Shown here: in pieces, positions 11,276-24,000 of the stretch
Layout: each line of letters opens with the position of its first letter
Numbering within the stretch: the stretch's first letter is position 1
Source of the DNA: Taeniopygia guttata
Lineage: Eukaryota; Chordata; Aves; Passeriformes; Estrildidae
NCBI RefSeq assembly: GCF_048771995.1
Contig: NC_133033.1
Span: 5,704,501 to 5,768,500 of the forward strand
Direction of reading: 5' to 3'
Length of the DNA stretch: 64,000 nt
Position numbers and translations under genes: made by a program
Notes under the pieces: generated by a model
The model's input: only the letters and a program-made list of their open reading frames with translations
The model's database searches: none
Told to the model about the DNA's origin: nothing

Positions 11276-12094
11276 GTGAGCCGGGGCCGTGAGGGGGCAC
11301 GGCGGGCAAAACGCTCCGGGTGCGGGAGGGGACCGCGCACTGGGACACGCTGCCCAGGCAGGCTGGGCACTCGCCCTCGCTAGGGATATGCCAGAACGGT
11401 CCGGACGCGATCCTGTGCGATGTGCTCTGGGACGACCCTGCTGGAGCGGGGAGGTGGGACCGGACAGACCGCTGTGGTCTACTCCAGCCTCACTCGCTCT
11501 GTGAGGGGATAGGGCCGGTCAGGGGCTGTGTGCGGGGCTGTGGGGGGTCAGTGGCTCTGCGGTGCCGCCGGAGCCCCTCGGTGTCCCGCAGCGCGTCCCG
11601 CCCTGAGGGCGCCCGGTGGCCCCTCAGCCGCCATGTGCCGCCCGGGCTGGGGCGGTGAATGGCACTGGGGGCACACACAGAAGTGTGTGGCTTTTCCCTG
11701 ACTTTCCAGGCGAAAATTCTCACTTAGGGAAGGGAAAAAAAAAAAAAACCGAGAGGAAAGCAGAAGAATTGAGCGAAAGTGAAACGTCGGTAACGTCGGT
11801 GCCGGTCTCAGCCAGCTCGCAGCGGGCAGCCGGCCCCGCCATGGCGGTGAGGGCCGGGGAGCCGCGGGGAATGGCAAAGGAATTGAAGAACAAGTCGCTG
11901 CTAAATATCTTCCTTTTTTCCTCATCCGTCGAGGAGGGCTGGGGGAAGATGGATTTCTCTGTGTCAACCACCGTTCTTAATGTATGCTGAAAGAATTGAT
12001 AAGCCGTTCTGTGTATCTTCCCATCTTTCCTTTTTTTTTTTTTTTTAATAATAATCAAAAAGTGTTTGTTTGTTTTAGCTTTTCCTTGGGAATC

Positions 12095-15000
12095 ATGAAC
12101 ACCCGGCAGCAAAGCAAACTTATCTACTCCTGGTATGGAAAACCCTTGAATTCAGACAGAAAGCTAAGGACTTCCCAGTACACGTAAATAACATTTATTT
12201 TTGTTTTGCTATAAGGGAAAATTAATAGATGTTTCTTTACCTTTCTGACATTGTTTAAGTTAAAGGCAGTCTATGACCATACAAGTAAGGTTTTGAGCAT
12301 TTTGTTGTGATACTTGTATGTATGTATGTAACAAAAGCATTAAGCTCTTGAATTATAAACTGTATAGTGTATAAACCAAAACGTTGGACCAAATCTGTGA
12401 ATAAGTTTCAACTAACTGAACAACATATGAAAACTTCTAATCAGAGAATTAAGTTGTAAGCATTGCAAGAAAGGGCATAACTAACTGTAAATTTGACAGG
12501 ACATCCGGCTTAATGATATGTGAATTATGAAGACTATGAAATTCTCCTAATCTTCTTGTATCTGTCTCTTTCTAGGGGGATCCTCATTACATCAGAAAGC
12601 ACCAAAACAGAAGCATGTATACAGCTTGGTGACTTTATTTTAGTAGAAGGGGTGAATGCAGATCAGCCTTACGTGGCACAGCTCATGGATTTATATGAAG
12701 ATGGTAAGAGAACTAAAAACTTACGTTCTGCATGAGAAATTTTTAAATGTTTTAAAGTTACCTTTTCATGGGGATGTAGTTAGCATTAACAGTATGTCAC
12801 TGGTCTAATTTATTAAGAAAATCAAATTTTGTATCAGTACTCACATGGTCCCCCAAATATTTGGGACTGATGGCTAATTTCAGGTAAATTTGATACATAA
12901 ATGGAAATTTAAGTACATTATAATTTTTAGTCTTTTTACATAATTGTCTAATTTAAAAACAGTGGTCCTTGAGGAAGGCAGTGTGAGCTCATGCTTTATT
13001 TAGAGATTAGAGAATCCAAATGGAGCAAGAGCATTGCATCTCATTAGACATCAGGCAATTTACAAATAAGGTACAAGGTTGAATAAACGGGACTTGCTAC
13101 TTCTGTCCCTTGTAGAACTATTTGTTTATACAGAGATAAATATGAAAAGAGAAATCATGGGAGGTGGGTGATACACAAATTGTCTGAGCCTAAATTGGGA
13201 GCTACTCGTTTGCTATATCTGATTCTTTTGAGCAGATTTTTTTTTTTTAATACTGTAATAATAATACTTTGAGGGTTTTTGATCTTCTTTTTCTTTTTAA
13301 AAACATAAATAAATATAATTCCATTTTATTTATTTTCTAATGCACTTTTTTATAGCACAGCTGAATATTCTTTTCAAGCTGTAACGAAACCCATGAAACT
13401 TCCTTAAAACAAGCTATTTCATCAGCAATACTCCCTGATTTGTCACCTGGTGAAAAAAAGTGTTTCTGGCCTCTGAAAGTACAATGGCACTACAAATCAC
13501 GTCCTGAAATTTCTCACTTCTCCTTTTATGTCACTGCTTTTAGTTAGGGTTTGAGGAGATCACATCTGTGCAAATAAGGAACCTCTTTGTTTGTGATAGG
13601 AACTGGTGCTCTGCAGTTGGTCTCCAGGTATTGTTGTGATTGAGACCCTGTGCAGTGTTACCTTAGCCCTTAAGACTCTCAACTCAGACACTTTAATTTA
13701 GCTTAGAAAATGGGACTTGCAATCTCTTACCAGATGCTTTCTCACAAGTGTCCAGGGAGGATTTCTACCCTTGCTGGCATTTCAACTAAAGTCTGGCACT
13801 ATTCACAATAGAACTCTGATGTTCCCTGACTTCCTCCTTGTTGCAGGTGCCCAGCACAAGCGTGCAGTTGTGCAGTGGTTCTGTCGTTTGGAGGAGATAC
13901 CTCAGAACAAACGGAAGCTGCTTAAAAGAGAGATTTCTGCCCAGGAGGTGTTTTTTGATCAAGTTCTTGGCTATGACACCGATATAGCTGCAGAGACCAT
14001 TATTAAAAGCATCATGGTATGTACTGCAACCCTTGTGCACAGCGAGGGAAGAAAGTGACAGCAGCAGCCCTCTAGTGTTAATTAGAAACTAAGGATTGCA
14101 TGAGTTGCAGTAATAAGATCTGTGTGTAGAAACTAGCTGAATTCTAAATTAGCAGTAAACATTAATGTATATGTGTTTTGATATTTCCTGTTGTTGCAGG
14201 TATTGCCTTTACATCTGGGTGAGGAGCTGCCTATTATTACATTAAACAGGGAACAAACTTTCTATGTCAGACAGTCTTGGGATGGGAAGTGCTTTAAGGT
14301 TTTGTCCCCAGACACATTCTCTAAGCTGAAAGAAGCTAACAAGAAACGAGGTGTCATCACAAACTCTTCAAAAGCATTTATTCCTTCAGACATCCTTACA
14401 CCTGTGAAAAGAGAGACGGGGAGTGTTGTTCGGAGTGCCACAAAATCAAAAAACCCTGATATGGAAATAGAATCCAAACATTCTACTTCCAAGTCTTCCC
14501 TTGCTAAGGAGAGACATTCTCAAAGGGTGGCTAACAATGACATCAAAACCCCAACAGCAAGGAAGAAGCTGGAGTTAAACAGTATGTATATATCAATATT
14601 CTGTCTATTCAGTAGTTCTGTATGTGTTTTCTGCTTCTCCCTTTTGGTAGTTCAAGCTATTGTAACATTCAACATCAATATTTTTAACTGCCTTGTTCAG
14701 GCTGTGGGATCAGCCCAAGCCTTGTGGCACATCACTTGTTTGTCTTGTCTGTTGTTTCAAGCACTCTACTACTGCTGCAAATGCTTTATTTGTATCTGAT
14801 AAATCGAAATGAAAGTGCTTGTTGACTGAAATGGTACCAATCAGCCTCACATGACCACAGAATGTCCCACTTTCTTAATCTTCTGACTAATTGTGTACTA
14901 AATGTTTACATAGAGCTGGTTGAATGGGCACATTTGATCCTGTGTAACAAGCAGTATTTTCAACATGGAACCTGACTAAAGTTGTAGAATATGGTGGGTT

Positions 15001-18000
15001 AGAAAACTGAGATAATCTGTTTGTCTTCCTTCTGTAATTTTTTAGAGGAAGTGCCTTCTAGTGATCCAGTTTTTTGTTCCTGGAGTGCAGTGTTCATTTG
15101 CTTTCATTTAAACAACAGCCAGCTGTACCATATCTCCTGAAAGTTAATCAAACCAGCCAAACTGAAGCCTGACCAAAGTTCATTTTGCTTTTCATTTCTA
15201 GGTCCCACAAGATCCAAAAGCAGGCTGCTGGGATGTGAAGTTTTGAGTCTTTTGGATGATGACTGTGACTCCATAGCACCGTTGGAGCCATCAGCCACTA
15301 AAAGAAAAGTGAAATTCACAAGTGAAATTTTAGGCTCACCACCAAAGATCCCCTGCAGCAATGATAAGTCCAAGTCAACAACTGAGACTGCAGAGGAGCG
15401 TCAGAGGTTCAGTGAAACCATGCAATTCTCCCCCTACACTAAAGTCAAAGATTTCAGTGAAAAAGACAAGAATCTTCATGAGAAAGATGACATTCTCTCG
15501 TAAGTGACAGCATTTTTATCATTGTTTTTGTATGGGATTTCTATTTGTAGGAAGTTCTCTTAAAACACACTTATGGAAGATTTCTGGATAGAAAAGTAGG
15601 TGAAGTCTCTGCACGTGCCATGGTTTGCCTGGTGAGAACAGGAAAGAAGGGAGAGAGCCTCAGCAGTGACAAGGGCACTGTGGTGAAGCATAGGAAATGT
15701 TACTTGGAGGTGAATGAATGATCGGGGAGATCCAAAGAGGCCTTGACTTTCCAGATGGAAAAGCAGTTCTTGGTTCTAAGATCAGAGAGATAATGCTGGA
15801 AATAGGAATGGTAGGATGATGTGAAAGGGAACCGAAGCCATGTTGATGGTTGTTCTCATGAGCATTGTACCCATCAACATGGATGAAAATCTGTTTCCCT
15901 GCACTCCATAATCAAGGCTCAGATGTGCCCAACTTGTGACAAGTGTTGAGGGATTCTGGACTGTGGAAAGTGGTTTGATTTGCCTCAGGAGAGTCCTCAT
16001 GATAATGATATGTATATTTCCATGCTAATTTTTATGTAGGAAAGAAATCAAAGCCCAAAAAGCACAACTATTCAAGTATATCTTCACACAGTCTTGAAAA
16101 ATGGCAGAAAGTGGGGGAGGAAAAAAATGGAACAGACTTTTCTTGTGCAAAATGTTGCAAGAAGCCAGAAACCAGTTCTTTTCCTCCTTTCCAAGAGTAA
16201 AGATGTGGATGCAACAAGAATTTCCACCTTTTTTTTTTTGTCACTAATTATGTATAGCATGAAAATGTTTACCTTTGTTTGATACGGTAGTATCATTTAT
16301 AGATCTTAAAAAAACTTTTAAGAACTGTCAACAAATAGCAAAAGCATCTGTAATTAATTTCATTTTTTACTTGGAACCAGTAGGAAAATTGTGTAGTAAG
16401 AGTAAAATGTTTCAGTGGAAGGGATGAAGAACCAAGACAACCAAGGAATATCAAAAGACAAAGAGACAAATACATTCCAAAGGGCAAATCAAAGAGATGC
16501 CCGAAGGGAATAATATTTTTCTTATCTTTCTCTTAAAAAAATAGGCAAAAAAACCCACCTCTCAATAAAATAAAACTACAGCTGTTCAGAGCCCCTGTCC
16601 CTTCAGCTTGGCAGTGCAAAATACAGCAAATATTTTGTTTTCCTTTGCAAAGATGTGTTGAAGACAGAGTGTAAGAGGGGGGAAATTGTGCTGCCAGCAT
16701 CCATGCCATAGCCAATCTCTAAATAACAAATAAGAATTCATGCTGGATGGACAGTGGTAACAATTGAGCCTGAAGTTTGAAAGGCCTTCTCTGTGTCTTT
16801 ACAAGTGTGATGCAAAAGAGAGGGAATACAACCAGCTTTGTTTTCTTTCTTTCCAGTTTAGTTGGATATCAGAAACCGAGCAGCCAGATCCCTGTGCTGA
16901 CCCCTCGTTCTCGCAGGACATGTGCACAGAAAACCAGTGCTCTCATTGCAGAGCAGATCAGGTAAACCCTGCAGCCATCATCTCATTCAGATTGCTGTTG
17001 AGAACTGCAAGCCTTGAGAGCTTGTCTGGATTAATATTGAAATGCAAGTGGTTCTAGAAGCACAGCTTAATTGCAGCTTCAGTAAAAACTGGTTTGTGTT
17101 CAGAAACATAAAGCTGACTCGTGTTCTTCAGAAAATTGACTTCCTTTAAACCAGTCTGTTAAAAAGCCATGGAAAATTAGCAGCTGAAGTGGAAAATGTT
17201 TTGCCAGAAAAAGCTGCAAGTGTACAAATGTTCCTCTGTTATGTGCAGACTTATGTATGTTGTTTTTTTTAAAGCTTAAATCATTTCTGTTTCTCATAGT
17301 ATGTTGGACCAGGAAGATTTTCAGTCTGGCTCTGACAGTTCCTACTCTTCAAGTAGTGAGGAAGAGGAGGATGATGATATGCCCTGTACACCAGAGAAAA
17401 AACCTAAATCTAGCAGAATATTCAGCACCCCAAAATCTTCAAGGAAGTCAGCAGTTCATACTCCTGCAAAGACACCGAAGAAAACTGTAAGGTTCCACAT
17501 AAAGGAACTATTTATATTGTTTCTAAGCCAATTATTTGAATGTTTGATACCAGAGTAAAGTATCTGAACCCCTTAGCTTTTTGTGAAGCATTATCTGGAT
17601 TAAATTAATCTTTGATATGAGTAGGTTATGGAAATACATAAACTATTTGCATATTGTGAATATTGTTACAATATCAATCAAAAAACTGTAGCCTAAACAG
17701 AGAAATTACTGCCTTGGATGCTGCTTCTTAAGAACCAGATCAGTCTGTTATGCAGCACTTCAGAAAAGGATTAACAACTCGAAAATTGTTCAGACAGTTA
17801 AAAGGTGTAACTGTCACCACCCCCTTTCCAGTTTCCTTTTTCTCTTAGGAAGAAAACACCATAAGGCTTATGTGGTAATTCCCTGTGTAGATACTGGTTC
17901 TCAGTTCATATTGTGCTCTGGCATAAGTAATGTTTGGGAAACTCACATCAATGATTTGTTCCCAACAGAAATTGCTGTTTGTAGAAAATATGCTTGAGGT

Positions 18001-21000
18001 TGTAATTTCTCTTTGCAGCCTTTACAGGGAACGCCCAGAACACCCAGGACACCCCGGACACCCCGGAATGCAACTCCAGAAATTCCCAGGCGCATCCAGG
18101 CAGCCCAGGAACCAGCCAGTGTGCTGGAAGAAGCCAGATTAAGGTAACCCGTGCTCAGGAGAATGATCTTTATTTTGCATCAGGTGTGCAGAGCACTAGG
18201 CTGTGCTGAAATAGGGAATGTCATCTTTATCATTTAGAATAAAATAGGTAAAAATGCATAGTGTTTTGATCCAAGAATAGTAATTAATAATGTACAGTAC
18301 AATATTAGATTTACAAATAATGGTAGTATTTAGAATACTAATTTAGCCATTTCAAGTGACTGTAACCAGTCCATGCTAATTTCTTCAGAATTAGGTATCT
18401 TTATTCTGTGAAACATTAGAAAAACAAAGATCCTCTCTGATTAGCTTTAGATGTAAAGGTACAATATTTATCTCTTGGTGCATGAAAAATCTTTACAGGT
18501 ATCACTGTAGATCCTCACAGTGGAAAAAAAAAAGGCATTCAGGACTGACTATCTTTCAAACTGGGTTTTAGTTCTGTTTCCTATAAGCAGTCTCTCCTGT
18601 TTTGTCCTACCTCTGCACTGACTTACAAGTAGTTTGTGAATTAATACAGATGGCTCTTTATTGCCGCATAAATTAAGAGAACATAGAGAGAGACTAGGCT
18701 GTTTCTTTTGGGGTACTTGACACTGATGCTCAGATTTTAAAGTATGTAAGAGAGATCTGGAAAACTCCACATGTGAGGAAAGTGAGCATCTGCCCGTTTG
18801 TTTGCATCAGTTCTTCAGAGATAACAGCAATTTTAATTTTCTTTTTCTTTTCTTTTTTTAATTCGAAGGCTGCATGTTTCTGCTATCCCAGAATCTCTGC
18901 CTTGTCGTGAGGAAGAATTCCAGGATATCTATAACTTTGTGGAAAGCAAACTTATTGATGGTACAGGAGGGTGAGTTTGGCAAGACTGTGACAAAGATCA
19001 TATCTGGTTAGGGCATAATAGCAGTCAGATTATATATTTTTACTTTATTACTTAAGATTTAAAAAGTTATCATCATTTAAAGTTTCTCATTCGATTTTCC
19101 TGGTATTTTTCTTCCTTAAGGGGTGTTGTGTGTAGAAATAATGTGGGCTTCTTTATTCTACAGATCCAAATTAAAGACCAAATTATAACTGGTCAGTTTC
19201 AGAAGTCTGGAAAACTATTTCCTTTTTTTTTTTTTTAAAAAAAAGGTAAATTACTTTTATAAAATGTTTAAGGTTGTTAATTGCTCCAGTAATAATAAAA
19301 ATCCTCATCATCCTCCAAGGTGTTATGTGTCCCAGCTTGCAAATAAAGTAAGATGTAGGCAGTTGCCTGAAGAGTCAGGTTTCAAGACTGATGTCAGAGG
19401 TCAGGAGTTCCAGCTCGTTAATCCCAAGAGTGTTACCATTTTGCTCAGGCTGCTGAAGAGGTGCTCTCCTTTTGTAGATGCATGTACATTTCTGGAGTGC
19501 CTGGAACAGGTAAAACTGCAACTGTTCATGAAGTAATTCGGTGTCTTCAGCAAGCTGCAGAAAATGAGGAACTGCCACCATTCCAGTTTGTGGAGATCAA
19601 TGGCATGAAGCTGACAGACCCTCATCAAGCCTATGTGCAGATATTAGAGGTAAGTAAAAGCATTTTCAGTGGCGTCTGGGTTTGAGAGAAGAGATGTTAC
19701 ACTTTCCCATCAGATCCTTGATAAGTTACAGTGTTCAGGGCACTTATCAGTACTTCCCAGTCCCTCCAAGAGATTGTGTGCTTTTATCTTAGAGCAAGTT
19801 AGAAAATAATTCACTTAAGGCCTTAGCCAACTTGAATTGTTTTGCTGTCTGCTGCATAAGGGTAGTGGCTGAGAAATAGCCTGGTTTATTGCATCTACTC
19901 ATCAAAAAAAAAAAATCTAAGCTTTTTGTATTTTCCTATGGTGTAACTTTTTCTGCACATCTGCTTAAACAGCCTCTAAGGTGACAACTCTGAAAGTCAG
20001 TATAGCAGTAGAATAATTACTGAGGGGGTCTTAATGGTTAATTGGTCAGTCATAATAGTAATTCAGCTAAAGAGAGGCCATCTCTGTCAACAAAGTGTAT
20101 TTCTGATATCCATGACAAACCAGTCTGCAGTATCCATCTGGGACTGCTGACTGTGCTTGTGTTGTATGGGTGGGAATTAATCTTCTGAGGACAGGATTAA
20201 GATCACCCAGTAGGCATTAGACATTAACTGCTCAAAAGCTTTCTCAGTCTAGGCTAACTTTAAACCAGTGACCTGGAAACTAAAGGGTTTCCTGAAGCAT
20301 CTGTTCCATTTTCATATAAACTTCTGCTCCATTTATTTAAGTTTGACATCATCTTTCTGAGCAGGGAGTGGCATACATTAGTGTTGTATGTCCCAGTCCT
20401 CATAGCTGGGAGTTAAATTTGCATAGTTGCATCCTTTCCTCAAACTCAGCTTAGATTTGGTGTCTTGCTCAGGCATTTGCTGAGGCTGGGCCTCTGTGTT
20501 TCTTTAGCATAGTGAGAGGCTTCCTGACAATTACCTTATTTCATGGTGGTGTGAATGTATTTTAACATCCTTTGTTTCTATCCCATTCAGCATAAAATCT
20601 AAAAATGAATAAAGAATAGGCCTTTGGAAGTACAATCTGCTACTAGTCCTGAACTCTGAGGCAGCCCAGTGAAATATCCTTTAGGGGAGTACAAAGTCAC
20701 ATGAATCACGTACTTCTCCAATTCCTTCTGCCTCAGCTACTGTCAAAGAGCCCTTAATAAGAGCTAGGCTGCTGCTGCTCTCCTGATTGCTGCAGGTCCT
20801 GATCCAGTTTGCTGATGTTTCTTTGCATGACTGAAGTAAATTCTTCCCTTCTGCAGTTACCTCACTGCTGTAGGAAAGTTTAGAAATGGGACAGATGGAA
20901 GAGATAAGGTTGAATACCTGGGTACAGTTAAGAGTCTATTTCTACCACAGCAACTTAGCTCTTTGGTATGTTGGATACTCAGCTCCAGAGCTGTAGAATC

Positions 21001-24000
21001 AGGGTTCTCTGGGATTCAGCTCCTTTCTGTGACTAATTTGGACTGTCCTGAATGAATTAGAAACATGAAACAAGTAGAGGTTATACACTAATCTTATGCT
21101 CTGGCTCATTTAGTAATTATCAAATCTTAGGTTTATAAGAGATTTTAGAAAAGAAATACAGTTTTCAAATGCAATCTCCATTTGGCTTTATTGCTGAACT
21201 TTGCCCTGTGATGAACAATTGATTCAGCATCTGCTGTGTAATTTTGAAATGTCATGCTTTGATTTTTGGGAAGAGGTAATAATTTGCAAGGGAAGAGGTA
21301 ATATACAGTCAGCTGATCTGTTCTGCCACATAGTTGCAAAAGGTATTGCAGATATTTTTTTAGTTCACAGTTGAATAGATTTAATTATAGATCCTACTGA
21401 TGAGTCATTAGAATTTTAATAGCAGTCCGGGATTACTCAAGTCAGGCTATTCTTCTCAGCTGACTTAGATTTTCAGTAGGTGTGTGTATTCAGAGATACC
21501 CTAGAGATATGCTGGGTTTACAGCCCTCTAGGCTTGGTGGGTTCAGGATTTCATAGTGATTCTAAGACAGATTGCAGAGAATTCTTTGGGCCTTTCGTTT
21601 TAGCTATGCATTTTTTTTGTTTCTCTCCTCCTTTATGGGCAATTCTTGGTAGACCAGAGTGTCTTATGATCTCTGTTGTTTTACTCCCCCTTGCAAAAAA
21701 TAATCCAGGTACTTGGTGTTGATTGTTAAGGAGTGAAAGTTTGTATTTCCAGGGTTTGGTGTGATTAACCTGCAATATTTTTTCAATCTTTGTGCAGTTC
21801 TTGACAGGTCAGAAGGTGACAGCAACCCATGCTGCAGTACTGCTGGCAAAGCTGTTCAGTACACCTGGGCCAAAGAGGAAGACCACAGTGCTGATAGTGG
21901 ATGAGGTGAGACAGAGAATCCTTTGTTTTCTTTCCTCCAAGGATTGTAAGAAGTGAGTTTTTGGTGGATGGAAAATTATGCATGCTTTGAGTATATCACA
22001 TGTGATGTAACGGGAATAGACTTAGGAGAGAGGAGATACAAGTAGTTCCTCTTACCTATTTAAAATCAGTTTCCTGAAAAGGCTGAGTATCCTGTTGCCG
22101 TGTTATTCTCTGCCTTGGATTTCGTATTGGTTTTATGTTTTGTTATTCCAAGACATGGAATAAGTTGTTTGTCAATTCTAAATACCAGAGGATTCAATTG
22201 TATTTGTCTGGAAGCTGCTGCTTTTCCAGTGGGAAAACTCATAGAGAAGTCACACCCAATTCTAAAAACCTTGACTGAGCTGTGTTCATTAATAATCATA
22301 TGCTCTCTTATTTTTCTGTAAGGTAATTCAGATTCTCACTTGGAGGGTCTTTGAATCTTGTTAGATGTAGTATTAGTATCACAGTAGTGTTTTAGAACTC
22401 CAGCTGTTTAACATTTACAGTTCAAGCATCCAGTAGGACTGTGCTTTTCCAAAGAAGACTAGAGCCCTAATTCAGCAAATGCAGTCCTATTAGTAGATGG
22501 ATAAAGGAAAGGCAACAGAGACAGCTTGTTCAGAATCACAAGGAATCTTCTGTGGCAGAGCTGGTTCTGAAACCCCCATCAGGTTCCAGTCTGATTCTTA
22601 TCTTTTTATCTCTGCAGCTTGATCTGCTGTGGACCCGGAAGCAGAATGTGATGTACAACTTATTTGACTGGCCAACCCAAAAGCACTCCAAGCTAATCAT
22701 CCTGGCCATTGCCAACACCATGGACCTGCCAGAGAGAATCATGATGAACAGAGTAGCGAGCAGGCTGGTATGTTCTAGTGGTTCTCTAGCTATGCCATAA
22801 AAGGAGAACAGATTAAATATTGGATGTGATCAAAAGCAATCCAGGAGAAAAGTAGGATTGGTTATATCAGAAGCTGAACAATGTTTTTTTTAATTTCCTC
22901 TCCAGAATACTGATAATGAACATATAAATCTAAGTTCAGGAGCTTGTTTGCTAATCAGGTATTGTGCTGTGTATGTACACTAAGAATTAAATAAATATAT
23001 GGATGACTTTTAAAATATATTAAGATCTGGATAATCAAATGCTGAGCTTCATGGTTAAGCTGCTTACTCTGAAGTTCTCTTCCTCTTTCCCCTTTCATTC
23101 CAGGCGCATACTTACTTCTCTGTTTGCCATCATCAGTTGGTAGATTATATAAAGGTATTCAACAAAGAAAGTTGGATGCACTCTCCACTTGTTTTGAATA
23201 TATTTTCCTAGGTCATCTCACCACAGCTCTGAAAAGTGATTTTCAAAAACAGTTCTCTGTGCCTCTATCCTTCCATGACTCAAACACAGCTCCACAGGGT
23301 GTGAATTGCTTTCCCCCACCCACTAAACCCACTGCAGATCAGCTGAGTCCATATAGTCACAAGAGAAGTTTTGCATAAGAAATCAAAAACTCAGGTCTCC
23401 TGTGGGATGAAAGGCAGTGCACCATCTGTAACATCAATTCTCATCTGAGGGCAGTTCTTAATGGCTTGAGCCAGAAGAAGGTTTTAATTCTTGGCTGATG
23501 GCTAACTTGAAGTCAACACGCATATTTACAGATTAGCTAAAGGAGACATTAATATTTTTCCACAGCTGTTGCCATTATTGTATTAAAAAGTAACATGTAG
23601 ACAGATGTAATCAAGATATTTTTTTACTGGGGAATTGGGGAGCTCTGATTTGTTTACAAGTTTTTTTATTGGAGAAATCTGAATTCTGATAGGAGCTTCA
23701 CTTGCTCCTCAGGTCTTTCAGTGGGGAGATCCAACTAATGGTCCTCACCAAGTCACAGTTTTGTGGATTTCTTCATTTGTTTTACAAATGTGATGGATTA
23801 AAGTGTGTCACTAGGAGGGAAAGGATGTGAAAGACTGATTGCTCTTACCAGAAAAAGTGAAAGTAACCACACAGGCCATTCTTCAGCAGCTGAGAGTTTT
23901 CCAGCCCCACAAACACTTCTCACTGTGTTGTGTTATTTGTTGTAGGGCCTCACCAGAATGTCCTTTCAGCCCTATACCTATAAACAGTTACAGCAAATAG

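Larger units (their letters stand above)
10740..11900. promoter_or_regulatory. CpG-rich divergent promoter of PRPF38A and ORC1
   Basis: The sequence becomes very rich in C, G and CpG. The PRPF38A start codon (10983, minus) and the likely first ORC1 splice donor (11275/11276, plus) are under 300 nt apart and point away from each other. The region holds GC boxes (for example CCCGCCCCGCG near 11191), an E2F-type site, a YY1-type core and a 10-bp tandem repeat. There is no obvious TATA box. This layout is typical of housekeeping head-to-head gene pairs. Confidence 0.85.

Noticed and set aside
11548-12112. Overlapping frames on both strands in ORC1 intron 1, including an ATG in a strong context at 11840.
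   Set aside because: CpG-rich intron sequence. Splicing from a donor just after that ATG would enter the ORC1 exon in the wrong frame.
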